A stretch of 17,791 nt of DNA, from contig CANLHV010000013.1 of NCBI GenBank assembly GCA_947490975.1, positions 1 to 17,791 of the forward strand, given 5' to 3'. The position numbers were made by a program, and so were the translations under genes. Shown here in pieces: positions 1 to 6,727 of the stretch. The notes under the pieces are model-generated. The model did no database searches, was not told the DNA's origin, and saw only the letters and a program-made list of their open reading frames with translations. The DNA is from Acidimicrobiaceae bacterium. Lineage in GTDB: Bacteria > Actinomycetota > Acidimicrobiia > Acidimicrobiales > Ilumatobacteraceae. How positions within the stretch are numbered: the stretch's first letter is position 1; every line of letters starts with the position of its first letter.

Positions 1-770
1 GTGAAATCAGGTGAAGGCGTACCAATATGGGACTTGAGGATGCAGAGCGTGGGAGCGCCCCGATTTGTGCGCGCTGTAACTAGTGACTCTTCAAGCGCAT
101 CTAGGTCTTCGGCTATTTCTCCGAGTTGCATAACATTCCAGCCGTATGACGAGAATCGTTTGGCGACGTCATCGGAACAGGTCAGCGATGTTGAGCCGTC
201 GATAGTGATCGCATTGTCATCGAAGATACAAACAAGGCGATCAAGTTTGAGATGTCCCGCCAACGAGGCTGCCTCGTGACTGATGCCTTCCATTAGACAG
301 CCGTCGCCAACAAACACAAAAGTATTGTGGTCGCACGCAGATGCTCCGAAGCGGGCTCGTAAGTTGCGCTCAGCGATAGCCATACCTACCGCGTTGGCGA
401 AACCTTGCCCCAGTGGTCCAGTTGTAACTTCGACACCTGATGTGTGGCCAACTTCTGGGTGTCCTGGTGTAGCAGACCCAAACTGACGAAAACTCTTGAG
501 ATCGTCAAGTTCGACGCCGTAGCCATTTAGAAACAAAAGTGCATATTGCAGAATCGATGCGTGCCCGTTGCTGAGAATAAATCGATCACGATTCTTCCAC
601 TTAGGGTTTTTAGGATCATGGCGCATGACTCGGCTGTACAAAACATGACCAAGTGGGGCAAGAGCCATAGCAGTGCCTTGATGACCACTCTTTGCTGCTA
701 GCGGTGCATCCATAGCGAGGCCGCGAATCAGATTGACAGCATCACGATCTTGTTGGGCAGAAAGTTTCAT
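1..770 (-). CDS. tkt: Transketolase, N-terminal part (cut by window edge)
   Basis: Transketolase transfers two-carbon ketol units between sugar phosphates in the pentose phosphate and Calvin-type pathways, using thiamine diphosphate and Mg2+. About 256 residues are visible and the rest lies left of base 1. The translation starts MKLSAQQDRDAVNLIRGLA. It contains the substrate and cofactor signature SGHQGTAMALAPLGHVLYSR, the stretch DRFILSNGHAS, the GHPE and TTGPLGQG motifs, and the ThDP-binding GDGCLMEG, which begins the GDG-to-N motif. These are the hallmarks of the N-terminal pyrophosphate-binding domain of full-length bacterial transketolases. ATG at 768-770 is taken as the start. An in-frame GTG two codons upstream (774-776) is a real alternative, because a TAGTTT hexamer lies 7 nt before it. 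No Shine-Dalgarno sequence is visible. The next gene on the same strand ends at 804, so the two could be cotranscribed. Confidence 0.95.
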   Translation of the reverse strand, partial: MKLSAQQDRDAVNLIRGLAMDAPLAAKSGHQGTAMALAPLGHVLYSRVMRHDPKNPKWKNRDRFILSNGHASILQYALLFLNGYGVELDDLKSFRQFGSATPGHPEVGHTSGVEVTTGPLGQGFANAVGMAIAERNLRARFGASACDHNTFVFVGDGCLMEGISHEAASLAGHLKLDRLVCIFDDNAITIDGSTSLTCSDDVAKRFSSYGWNVMQLGEIAEDLDALEESLVTARTNRGAPTLCILKSHIGTPSPDF

Positions 771-783
771 AACCACTGCGATA

Positions 784-789
784 AAACTA
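784..789 (-). promoter_or_regulatory. Possible -10 element for tkt
   Basis: On the minus strand the hexamer TAGTTT ends 7 nt before a GTG codon at 774-776, which is in frame with tkt. This resembles the TANNNT hexamers placed before other starts in this window, but the spacing is 7 rather than 6. No -35 box was recognised. Confidence 0.3.
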
Positions 790-803
790 GTTGGTTGCCA
801 GAC

Positions 804-1220
804 TTAGCCCCGATTTGGTGCGTCTTCAACTGGCGGCAAGATAGCCAACGGAACCAGATGCCATTGACCTGTTCCGACACGACAGTGGGCAAATATTTGC
901 GAATATTGGGAAATCAATAGTTCGCCTCGAACTAAGCGGTAAGTGAATTTGCCAGGTTCAACAGTGAACGGGCTCACATTGCGGGCGAGTTGTTCGGCGT
1001 CGTCTGTCGGTCCCGACCGAAAAATAACTTCTAGAACCGAATTTCCGGCTTCTGCCGGTGGACAATAAATCAAAACAACTAAATGGGGGTCAATCGTCAC
1101 GGGAACGGGTGACGGCGCAGCGATTGAAAAAAATGCGCCTGTTAAGTCGATTCGAGTACTTGGACCTGGTGCCTGCCGAAGAGCGAAGTTCTCGACAAAG
1201 AGTGCTGAAATAATCTGCAT
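804..1220 (-). CDS. Hypothetical protein, DUF6941-like
   Basis: This predicts a 138-residue soluble protein with no signal peptide or membrane segment. It opens with MQIISALFVENFALRQAPG and has alternating hydrophobic stretches (LVVLIYCPP, VLEVIFRSG, FTYRLVRGELLISQ) that suggest a beta-sandwich. The opening 'ISALFxEN...' followed by a proline-rich PSPVPVTIDPHLVVLI segment recalls actinobacterial proteins of the DUF6941 type. That is from memory and tentative, and no biochemical function is known to me. The start is ATG at 1218-1220. No Shine-Dalgarno sequence is present, and a weak TAATGG/AATGGT sequence lies 6-7 nt upstream. The gene is divergent from the acyl-CoA synthetase gene and upstream of tkt on the same strand. 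That it is real is supported by fitting neatly between two genes and by lack of overlap. Its function is open. Confidence 0.7.
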   Translation of the reverse strand: MQIISALFVENFALRQAPGPSTRIDLTGAFFSIAAPSPVPVTIDPHLVVLIYCPPAEAGNSVLEVIFRSGPTDDAEQLARNVSPFTVEPGKFTYRLVRGELLISQYSQIFAHCRVGTGQWHLVPLAILPPVEDAPNRG

Positions 1221-1270
1221 CAGCCCACCATTATTCGTCTGTGTTATCTAACTGCATAAGACTTTCACAC

Positions 1271-1276
1271 TACTGT
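1271..1276 (+). promoter_or_regulatory. -10-like element before the acyl-CoA synthetase gene (leaderless)
   Basis: TACTGT ends exactly 6 nt (TGCAGC) before GTG at 1283. This predicts transcription starting at the first base of the start codon. No -35 consensus is seen. The spacing matches eight other sites in the window. Confidence 0.5.
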
Positions 1277-1282
1277 TGCAGC

Positions 1283-3466
1283 GTGCCTGAAATGAAGCAA
1301 CTCATGCTCTCGGAAGTTAAATCTAAACAGTTTTTATCAAAATACGGGCTTGTTTTCGCAACAGAGATCGAGGCTTTTTTGGTTAGTGATGCCGTTGAGG
1401 CAGCTAATCGGATCGGATATCCCGTAGCAATAAAAATTTGCGCTGATGCGATTAGCCATAAGACAGAACGCGGACTAGTCAAGTTGAACATTCGCGACTC
1501 AACCGAGGCAAAAGAAGCGGCATCGATGTTGTTGAATGAAGTGAAACCTGAAGATGGGAAAGCGTCTTTGTTGGTTGCTCAAATGGAGTCTGGTCGCCGC
1601 GAGTTGATAGCAGGCGTCATCCAAGATGAACAATTCGGCAACTTTGTAATGCTCGGCCTAGGTGGGGTATTCGCCGAGGTTTTGAGTGACACTGCCTTTG
1701 CTCCGGCACCACTCGATGCGAATTCGGCACTTGATCTCATCAATCGAATTAAGAATCAAGCATTTCTCGATGAGTTCAGGGGAGAACGGGCAGTAGATCG
1801 AGAACAGTTAGCGAAATTCTTAGTTTCGTTGTCGCTGGCGCAAAGTGAAAACCAAGATGTCAAATCAATCGACGTAAACCCGATCATTGTCAGGTCAAAT
1901 GGCTCTGTCGTGGCTGTTGATGCACTCGTCGAGATGCACGACTCGAAAACAATTAATGTCAGTTCAACTCAGGCTGGGCTTAGTAGTAAAAATACAGCCC
2001 GTCACAGCATTGAGCATTATGAAGCTCTATTTGCGCCGAGAGGCGTTGTCGTGGTGGGGGCATCTACTCATCCTGGCAAGTTTGGTTTTGTTTCGTTGCA
2101 CAACATGTTGACCAATGGATACCTGGGCAAGATTTTTGCCACCCACTTAGAGCGCGCAAGAGTTCTTGACGTTGATTGCTGTGACTCGGTTGATTCTTTG
2201 CCCGATGGCTGTGTCGATCTGGCGTTTATTTGTACCCCGGCTTCAACAAATGCAGACATACTTCGCGCATGTGCAAAAAAGGGCATCAAAGCTGCATACG
2301 TTACTTCGGCTGGTTATGCAGATTCAGATGCGCAAGGACGTCAAGCCCAGGTCGAGTTAACCAAGCTCGCTGAAGAATTGAAAATATTACTAGTCGGACC
2401 AAATGGTCAAGGATTAATTAGCACACCCCAGAATCTTTGCGCTCAGATCGTCGGACCATATCCACCGAAAGGCACGATTTCACTAGTTAGCCAAAGCGGC
2501 AATTTTGTTTCAAGTTTCATGAACTATGCGAGACAAACAGGTGTGGGCGTAGCTCGAGCAGTTTCAGCAGGAAATGCTGCGATGGTTGGAGTGCCCGAAT
2601 TCTTCGAATATTTCTCGCGTGATAGAGAAACAAATGTTGCACTTGCTTACATTGAGGGAGTTGCAGATGGTCAATTTCTTGCAGAATCAATGCGAAATCT
2701 GTGCAAAGTTAAGCCGCTTGTAGTTGTGAAAGGCGGAACCACAACCAGTGGCGCCCGAGCAGCTTCGAGTCATACAGGCGCATTGGCTAGCAACGACAAA
2801 ATATTTGATTCGGTTTGTTTTAGCACTGGTGCGACGCGCGTCGACGATGTAGAACGTGCTTTTGATGTTGCAGCGACATTTGCAACCCAACCTTTGCCAA
2901 AAGGCAATAAGACCATTGTGCTGACCACAATTGGGGGATGGGGCGTAGTTACATCCGACACGATGCACGCAGAGGGTGAACTCGATCTGATTAAGTTGCC
3001 GCATGATCTCGAATCGGAAATCTCAAAGTTGTTGCCGCAGCGATGGAGCAAGAACAATCCGATTGATTGCGCCGGCGGAGAAACACGTGAAACTGTTATC
3101 GAAATCATGCGACTAGTCGCGAATAATGATGCAGTGGACGCAATAATCTTTCTTGGAATCGGTATTCAGTCGAACCAAGCGCGAATGATGCGCGAAGGTC
3201 AGTTCTTTCCCAATCACGAACTCGAGCGCATAGTCAATTATCACGAGCGCCAAGACACTATGTACGCCAAGGCTGCTGCCGAGTTATCCGTAGAAACTAT
3301 GAAACCCATCCTTGTAGCAACAGAGCTCGCCATTGCTGACCCGAAGAATCCGGGTGTCGTCGCAGTGCAAGAAACCGGTCGATTGTGTTACGCAAGTGGT
3401 CAGCGTGCCGCACGCGCCTTGTCTGACGTTTATAGATACGCGAAGTGGCGAGGAATAGCAAGATAA
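1283..3466 (+). CDS. Acyl-CoA synthetase (ADP-forming), fused beta-alpha type
   Basis: The predicted enzyme interconverts an acyl-CoA, ADP and phosphate with the free acid, CoA and ATP (acetate-CoA ligase, ADP-forming, or a related acyl substrate). The order is an ATP-grasp domain (about residues 1-220, beta-type), a Rossmann CoA-binding domain (about 250-345, with VVVVGAST) and succinyl-CoA-ligase-like domains (about 370-560). Two histidine motifs typical of the phosphate relay are present: ISHKTERG (His about 59) and ASSHTGALAS (His about 497). Length is 727 residues, usual for fused versions. Three in-frame starts compete: GTG 1241, GTG 1283 and ATG 1292. GTG 1283 is chosen because TACTGT lies 6 nt upstream, while 1241 would add a poorly conserved leader and ATG 1292 has no ribosome binding site. 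Substrate preference cannot be read from sequence. The gene overlaps an alternative GTG start of the next gene, suggesting cotranscription with dacB. Confidence 0.88.
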   Translation: MPEMKQLMLSEVKSKQFLSKYGLVFATEIEAFLVSDAVEAANRIGYPVAIKICADAISHKTERGLVKLNIRDSTEAKEAASMLLNEVKPEDGKASLLVAQMESGRRELIAGVIQDEQFGNFVMLGLGGVFAEVLSDTAFAPAPLDANSALDLINRIKNQAFLDEFRGERAVDREQLAKFLVSLSLAQSENQDVKSIDVNPIIVRSNGSVVAVDALVEMHDSKTINVSSTQAGLSSKNTARHSIEHYEALFAPRGVVVVGASTHPGKFGFVSLHNMLTNGYLGKIFATHLERARVLDVDCCDSVDSLPDGCVDLAFICTPASTNADILRACAKKGIKAAYVTSAGYADSDAQGRQAQVELTKLAEELKILLVGPNGQGLISTPQNLCAQIVGPYPPKGTISLVSQSGNFVSSFMNYARQTGVGVARAVSAGNAAMVGVPEFFEYFSRDRETNVALAYIEGVADGQFLAESMRNLCKVKPLVVVKGGTTTSGARAASSHTGALASNDKIFDSVCFSTGATRVDDVERAFDVAATFATQPLPKGNKTIVLTTIGGWGVVTSDTMHAEGELDLIKLPHDLESEISKLLPQRWSKNNPIDCAGGETRETVIEIMRLVANNDAVDAIIFLGIGIQSNQARMMREGQFFPNHELERIVNYHERQDTMYAKAAAELSVETMKPILVATELAIADPKNPGVVAVQETGRLCYASGQRAARALSDVYRYAKWRGIAR

Positions 3467-3468
3467 AT

Positions 3469-4944
3469 ATGGCTAGCAATTTTTTTATCGGCGTCTTTAG
3501 TCGAATCAACAAGATGGCAGACCGCCTACCAACTAGGCGTTTGATCGTCTCTATGTTTATTTTCACCCTTTGCGGTGCTATACCTCTGCTCTCTATTTGG
3601 CAAGTCGCACTAGCAGCGGGCGATGAAGTGCGACCACTTGCGATTCAGCGTGAATTGCCCGATTCACCAGTCACACCCATTTTGTCGGCGCGTCGCGTGC
3701 CCCAGACACTTGTCGAACTGAATTCAGCTGGTCGTGTGAACGCAAAACTCGCTCAAGTAATCGCCGCGTTGCCACCAGACTCGTGTTTAAAAGTTGTTAC
3801 TGACTCAAAGACCATCGTTGATGTCAATACGACCAAGGCGTTGATCCCGGGGAGCAACATTAAATTGTTAACTGCTGCGGTTGCGTTAGATGTTCTTGGA
3901 CCCGAACGGACGTATCTCACCAAAATGCTTGGCATTGTTGCAGGCTCGGTTGTTCGTGGTGATCTCTGGTTAGTCGGCGGCGGAGACCCGTTGTTAACGA
4001 CGCGTTTGTATCCACTAACAGAGAAATACCCGACTATTACTCCAACAGATATCGAGAAGTTGATCGACGCGCTCGTCGCACTGGGCGTGACAACCGTTGA
4101 GGGATCGGTCGTAGGCGACGAGTCGCTCTATGACAATGAACGCTACGTTCCGAGTTGGGGTGATGGCATTCGAAGTGTTGAAGCAGGACCACTTGGGGCA
4201 CTCATGATCAATGATGGCGCCGTATCGGGGTCACCGATCAAGCCGGCAAATCCTGCGCTTGCCGCCGCCATTGAATTTACAAATCTTTTGGCATCTCGCG
4301 GAATCACCGTACGTGATGCACCAGAAGTCGGCACGGCCTCAACCGATATACCGCTTATCGCAAGCCTCGAATCAGTTGCCATGAGAGAAATAGTCACTGA
4401 GTTGTTGACCAATAGCGACAACAACACTGCTGAGCTGCTTGTGAAAGAAATTGGTCGAGTTGGGCGAGGTGCAGCGACGCGTATTGATGGTTTAAATGTG
4501 ATCGCCTCGAAGATTGCCGAATGGGGTCTGCCAGGAGAGGGGGTTGCGTTGCTCGACGGGTCAGGGCTTGACCGATCCAACTATCTCACTTGCAATCTCT
4601 TGTCACAACTGCTCGAACGAGATGGCCAAAATGGTTTAGTCACATCTGCTCTCGCAACAGCAGGCAAGACCGGAACTTTGCGTGATGTGTTTTTGTCGGG
4701 TCCAGGCTCGGGAACTATGCGCGCAAAAACAGGAACTCTTAACGGAGTCAAGTCGCTCTCGGGAATGTTTCCACTTGATGATGGGCGAAGCACCGTATTC
4801 GCTTTGGTTATGAACGGAAGCGGAGTTTCAACAGTTAACTACTACAGACCTATTTGGAATAACTTGGCAACTGCTTTATCGTTCGGCAATGAGCGACTTG
4901 ATGTCACGAAGCTATTGCCACTGAAGGCATCAGAGGCTCCGTAG
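3469..4944 (+). CDS. dacB: D-alanyl-D-alanine carboxypeptidase/endopeptidase (PBP4, peptidase S13)
   Basis: This low-molecular-mass penicillin-binding protein trims or cleaves peptidoglycan peptides outside the membrane. The product is 491 residues. A basic N-terminus with Arg-Arg at about 23-24 is followed by a hydrophobic segment (about 25-48), which acts as an uncleaved anchor or a signal peptide ending near ALAAG. The three active-site motifs are present and ordered: SNIK (Ser129 to Lys132, in PGSNIKLLTAAV), SDN (Ser316 to Asn318) and KTG (Lys420, in RAKTGTLNGVKSLSG). A second KTGTL occurs about 20 residues before the catalytic one, where relatives usually have a related GTL turn. It is not expected to be catalytic. 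ATG 3469 lies just after the upstream stop codon, with AGGA about 12 nt before it. GTG 3445 is an in-frame alternative that overlaps the upstream gene. Confidence 0.93.
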   Translation: MASNFFIGVFSRINKMADRLPTRRLIVSMFIFTLCGAIPLLSIWQVALAAGDEVRPLAIQRELPDSPVTPILSARRVPQTLVELNSAGRVNAKLAQVIAALPPDSCLKVVTDSKTIVDVNTTKALIPGSNIKLLTAAVALDVLGPERTYLTKMLGIVAGSVVRGDLWLVGGGDPLLTTRLYPLTEKYPTITPTDIEKLIDALVALGVTTVEGSVVGDESLYDNERYVPSWGDGIRSVEAGPLGALMINDGAVSGSPIKPANPALAAAIEFTNLLASRGITVRDAPEVGTASTDIPLIASLESVAMREIVTELLTNSDNNTAELLVKEIGRVGRGAATRIDGLNVIASKIAEWGLPGEGVALLDGSGLDRSNYLTCNLLSQLLERDGQNGLVTSALATAGKTGTLRDVFLSGPGSGTMRAKTGTLNGVKSLSGMFPLDDGRSTVFALVMNGSGVSTVNYYRPIWNNLATALSFGNERLDVTKLLPLKASEAP

Positions 4945-4995
4945 GTCACCCAACTCTCGCCGATTTGCAAAAGCTGAGAGGCATCAAATTGCTCG

Positions 4996-5001
4996 TAGAA
5001 T
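4996..5001 (+). promoter_or_regulatory. -10-like element before the small membrane-protein gene (leaderless)
   Basis: TAGAAT ends exactly 6 nt (ATTGGT) before GTG at 5008. The 63-bp gap after dacB has no convincing terminator and no Shine-Dalgarno sequence, so a leaderless start here is the simplest reading. Confidence 0.55.
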
Positions 5002-5007
5002 ATTGGT

Positions 5008-5346
5008 GTGACGGGTTTCAAAATTGACGCCAACTCGAAAACTAGTTCTGGTGCGAGATCGGGGTCTGACGTTTTCGAGATGTTGTTCAGCTATGTCAAG
5101 CGAGAGACGCTTAAGCCAATTCGAGGGGCCGGTCGATGGATTGCTTTCGGACTTACGGCAGCCCTGTTTATAAGTATTGGCATTGTGCTTGGCGCAATCG
5201 GCGTATTACGTCTGGCTCAAACCGTATTTTTAGACGGTTCTACTTCATGGTCTTGGGTTCACTATTTATTCGCCTTAATAGTTTGTGTTCTAGTTCTGAT
5301 TCTTACAGTCTCAAAAATTCGTAAGGGCACACTAGAGAAATCATGA
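5008..5346 (+). CDS. Small membrane protein of unknown function (two TM segments)
   Basis: I do not recognise this 112-residue protein by name. It has a polar N-terminal region of about 45 residues, then two hydrophobic segments: WIAFGLTAALFISIGIVLGA (about 44-66) and WVHYLFALIVCVLVLILTV (about 82-101). A short basic/acidic tail (KIRKGTLEKS) follows. The layout, with an amphipathic N-terminal segment (FEMLFSYVKRETLKPIRGAGR) before two helices, resembles the small holin-like or Phage_holin_3_6-type proteins of actinobacteria, but this is only a resemblance in shape. It starts at GTG 5008 directly behind a -10-like hexamer. Its stop overlaps the next gene's start (ATGA), so the two are translationally coupled and probably work together. 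Position between dacB and trmI gives no firm clue to role. Confidence 0.75.
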   Translation: MTGFKIDANSKTSSGARSGSDVFEMLFSYVKRETLKPIRGAGRWIAFGLTAALFISIGIVLGAIGVLRLAQTVFLDGSTSWSWVHYLFALIVCVLVLILTVSKIRKGTLEKS

Positions 5347-5555
5347 GCAAAGAAGACAAGATTTCTCGCGACGAGCTAATTGCCAATCTTGAGCAATTTC
5401 AAGATGACATAAAAGATTCAGTGAGCAGCAAATCGACCCAACTAAAAGCTTTGATCGGTGGTGCATCTTCGCTCGCCATGTTCTCGTCATTTCTGCTCGG
5501 CCGCAAAAGCGGCAAGAAAACCAAGCCAAGGTCAAATTCTGAGACTGCTGAATAG
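5343..5555 (+). CDS. Small hypothetical protein coupled to the upstream membrane protein
   Basis: This 70-residue protein has a charged N-terminal half predicted to be helical (MSKEDKISRDELIANLEQFQDDIKD), a short central hydrophobic stretch (LIGGASSLAMFSSFLLG, about 37-53) and a strongly basic then polar tail (RKSGKKTKPRSNSETAE). The arrangement suggests membrane association through one short helix, with the acidic helix available for contact with a partner. I do not recognise a family. The ATG start overlaps the stop of the upstream gene in an ATGA arrangement, a strong sign of coupled translation. The trmI start follows 12 nt after its stop codon, so all three probably share one transcript. 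Confidence 0.7.
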   Translation: MSKEDKISRDELIANLEQFQDDIKDSVSSKSTQLKALIGGASSLAMFSSFLLGRKSGKKTKPRSNSETAE

Positions 5556-5567
5556 TTCGGACGCTTT

Positions 5568-6329
5568 ATGTTTGCTTATGGAGAAAAAGTCTTACTCATT
5601 GATGCAAAAAAACGTAGATACTTGTTCACTCTTAAAGTTGATGGTGAATTTCACACCCACTCAGGATTTCTAAGTCACAGCGACGTCATCGGCACCCAAG
5701 AGGGAGCCGTTCTGCGTTCGACTAAGGGCGCTGAATTCATTCTGTTGCGTCCAACGCTCGAAGATTTCGTGATTCAGATGCCACGTGGAGCTCAAGTTAT
5801 TTACCCGAAAGATTTGGCTCCGATTTGCATGATGGCTGATATTTATCCGGGTGCGAAAGTTTTTGAATCTGGTTTGGGTTCTGGTGCGCTGTCAATGACG
5901 ATGTTGCGATACGGAGCAATAATCGATGGCTACGAAATTCGAGAGGATTTTGCGAATCGCGCGCAAACTAATGTTCGCGAATTTCTCGGCGCCGAATCAT
6001 TGACTCGGTACCGGGTTGCAATTAAAGATGCTTACGCCGGGATTGAGGAAGTTGGCTTTGATCGAATGGTGCTCGATCTGCCCGAGCCGTGGCAGGTTGT
6101 GCCTCATGCCGAAAAGTCTCTCAGAAAAGGTGCAATCTTGGTCGCGTATTCACCAAGTATCACGCAAGCCGTTAAAACTCGAGAAACACTTGGCGAAGGT
6201 TGGCTGGATCATCGAACACTTGAGGTGTTACATCGAACTTGGCATATCGAGGGCACTTCAGTTCGCCCGGACCATCGCATGGTTGCCCACACGGGTTTTT
6301 TGACAAGCGCGAGATTTGTCGGAAACTAA
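5568..6329 (+). CDS. trmI: tRNA (adenine(58)-N1)-methyltransferase
   Basis: TrmI uses S-adenosylmethionine to methylate N1 of A58 in the T-loop of tRNA and normally acts as a homotetramer in the cytoplasm. The 253-residue product has an N-terminal beta-rich domain (FAYGEKVLLIDAKKRRYLF...), the linker segment IQMPRGAQVIYPKDLAPI typical of this family, and the class I SAM-binding motif VFESGLGSGALSMTMLR (about 101-117). Motif II is YEIREDF, and the catalytic-site LDLPEPW (about 166-172) replaces the usual D/NPPY. The mycobacterial orthologue (Rv2118c) also lies beside the proteasome ATPase gene, which supports the call. There is only a weak GGA before ATG 5568, so expression probably relies on the upstream small genes. 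It converges with the ferredoxin gene, with 3 bp between stop codons. Confidence 0.95.
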   Translation: MFAYGEKVLLIDAKKRRYLFTLKVDGEFHTHSGFLSHSDVIGTQEGAVLRSTKGAEFILLRPTLEDFVIQMPRGAQVIYPKDLAPICMMADIYPGAKVFESGLGSGALSMTMLRYGAIIDGYEIREDFANRAQTNVREFLGAESLTRYRVAIKDAYAGIEEVGFDRMVLDLPEPWQVVPHAEKSLRKGAILVAYSPSITQAVKTRETLGEGWLDHRTLEVLHRTWHIEGTSVRPDHRMVAHTGFLTSARFVGN

Positions 6330-6332
6330 AAC

Positions 6333-6578
6333 TTACGGCTCAATGAAGATGCACTCACCCGGGCATTCTTCGGCTGATTCGACAACTGCATCAAGTTGGG
6401 CATCAGAGAAGTTCGCCACACCAGCTGCGCCCTGAGCGTTGCCTTTGGCTGTTGCATAGATTGTCGAACCCTCTTTGACATAGGCCAAACCGTCGTCGAG
6501 AAGCGTGAAAACATCGGGTGCGATTTCTTCGCAAAGTCCGTCACCTGTGCAGAGATCTTGATCAATCCAAACTTTCAT
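6333..6578 (-). CDS. Small [3Fe-4S]/[4Fe-4S]-type ferredoxin
   Basis: This is an 81-residue soluble electron carrier. Cluster ligands are visible as C10-TG-D13-GL-C16 near the N-terminus and C72-P in AEECPGECIFIEP at the C-terminus. The central cysteine of the usual CxxCxxC is aspartate, the pattern of ferredoxins that hold a [3Fe-4S] cluster or an Asp-ligated [4Fe-4S] cluster. An extra Cys76 is present next to the C-terminal ligand. Ferredoxins of this class often feed electrons to cytochromes P450 or other oxidoreductases, but no partner is in the window. A small ferredoxin between trmI and the proteasome ATPase gene recurs in actinobacterial genomes as I remember them. Unlike most genes here it has a clear Shine-Dalgarno sequence (GAGGAG, 10 nt before ATG). 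Confidence 0.9.
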   Translation of the reverse strand: MKVWIDQDLCTGDGLCEEIAPDVFTLLDDGLAYVKEGSTIYATAKGNAQGAAGVANFSDAQLDAVVESAEECPGECIFIEP

Positions 6579-6588
6579 AACTCAGGGT

Positions 6589-6594
6589 CTCCTC
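6589..6594 (-). promoter_or_regulatory. Ribosome binding site of the ferredoxin gene
   Basis: GAGGAG on the minus strand lies 10 nt before ATG at 6578. It is one of only two strong Shine-Dalgarno sequences in the window. An AT-rich stretch just upstream (about 6596-6609, including TATTTT and TATCTA) probably holds the promoter, but I could not fix a -10 box. Confidence 0.6.
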
Positions 6595-6663
6595 GAAAAT
6601 AGATAATTACCAGTGCAATGAAAATAGGCTACACGCCAACAAGTGCGGTTCAGGTACATCTAC

Positions 6664-6677
6664 GGTTTTCTGAAACC
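6664..6677. repeat. Short inverted repeat upstream of arc
   Basis: GGTTT-TCTG-AAACC is a perfect 5-bp inverted repeat with a 4-nt centre. It lies in the 149-bp divergent ferredoxin-arc region, about 14 bp before the putative arc -10. The placement suits an operator overlapping the -35 region, but five base pairs can occur by chance. Confidence 0.3.
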
Positions 6678-6690
6678 ATTGTTTGACCTA

Positions 6691-6696
6691 TACGGT
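6691..6696 (+). promoter_or_regulatory. Possible -10 element of the arc operon
   Basis: TACGGT lies within TATACGGTATGCC and would give a transcript starting near 6703, with a leader of about 25 nt holding the arc Shine-Dalgarno sequence. No good -35 was found. TATGCC (6696-6701) is an overlapping alternative. Confidence 0.35.
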
Positions 6697-6710
6697 ATGC
6701 CTTGTCAGTT

Positions 6711-6719
6711 GAAAGGCGG
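6711..6719 (+). promoter_or_regulatory. Ribosome binding site of arc
   Basis: GAAAGGCGG lies 8 nt before ATG 6728, a good Shine-Dalgarno match at normal spacing. It fixes the arc start and marks arc as a leadered gene, unlike most others in the window. Confidence 0.6.
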
Positions 6720-6727
6720 ATTTCACG

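Noticed and set aside
2687..3108. Two overlapping minus-strand frames of 105 and 112 codons
   Set aside because: Both lie inside the acyl-CoA synthetase gene and show no domain or start signal of their own.
4143..4580. Open frame of 145 codons on the minus strand
   Set aside because: It lies fully inside dacB, which has all three active-site motifs; the minus-strand translation is Ser/Pro/Ala-rich with no recognisable motif and reflects the codon bias of the opposite strand.
4945..4995. CTCTC...GAGAG as a terminator after dacB
   Set aside because: The 5-bp arms are separated by a 17-nt loop and no T run follows, so it is unlikely to terminate transcription.
6396..6602. Plus-strand frame opposite the ferredoxin gene
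   Set aside because: The minus-strand ferredoxin has cluster ligands and a Shine-Dalgarno sequence; the plus-strand frame has neither motif nor start signal.
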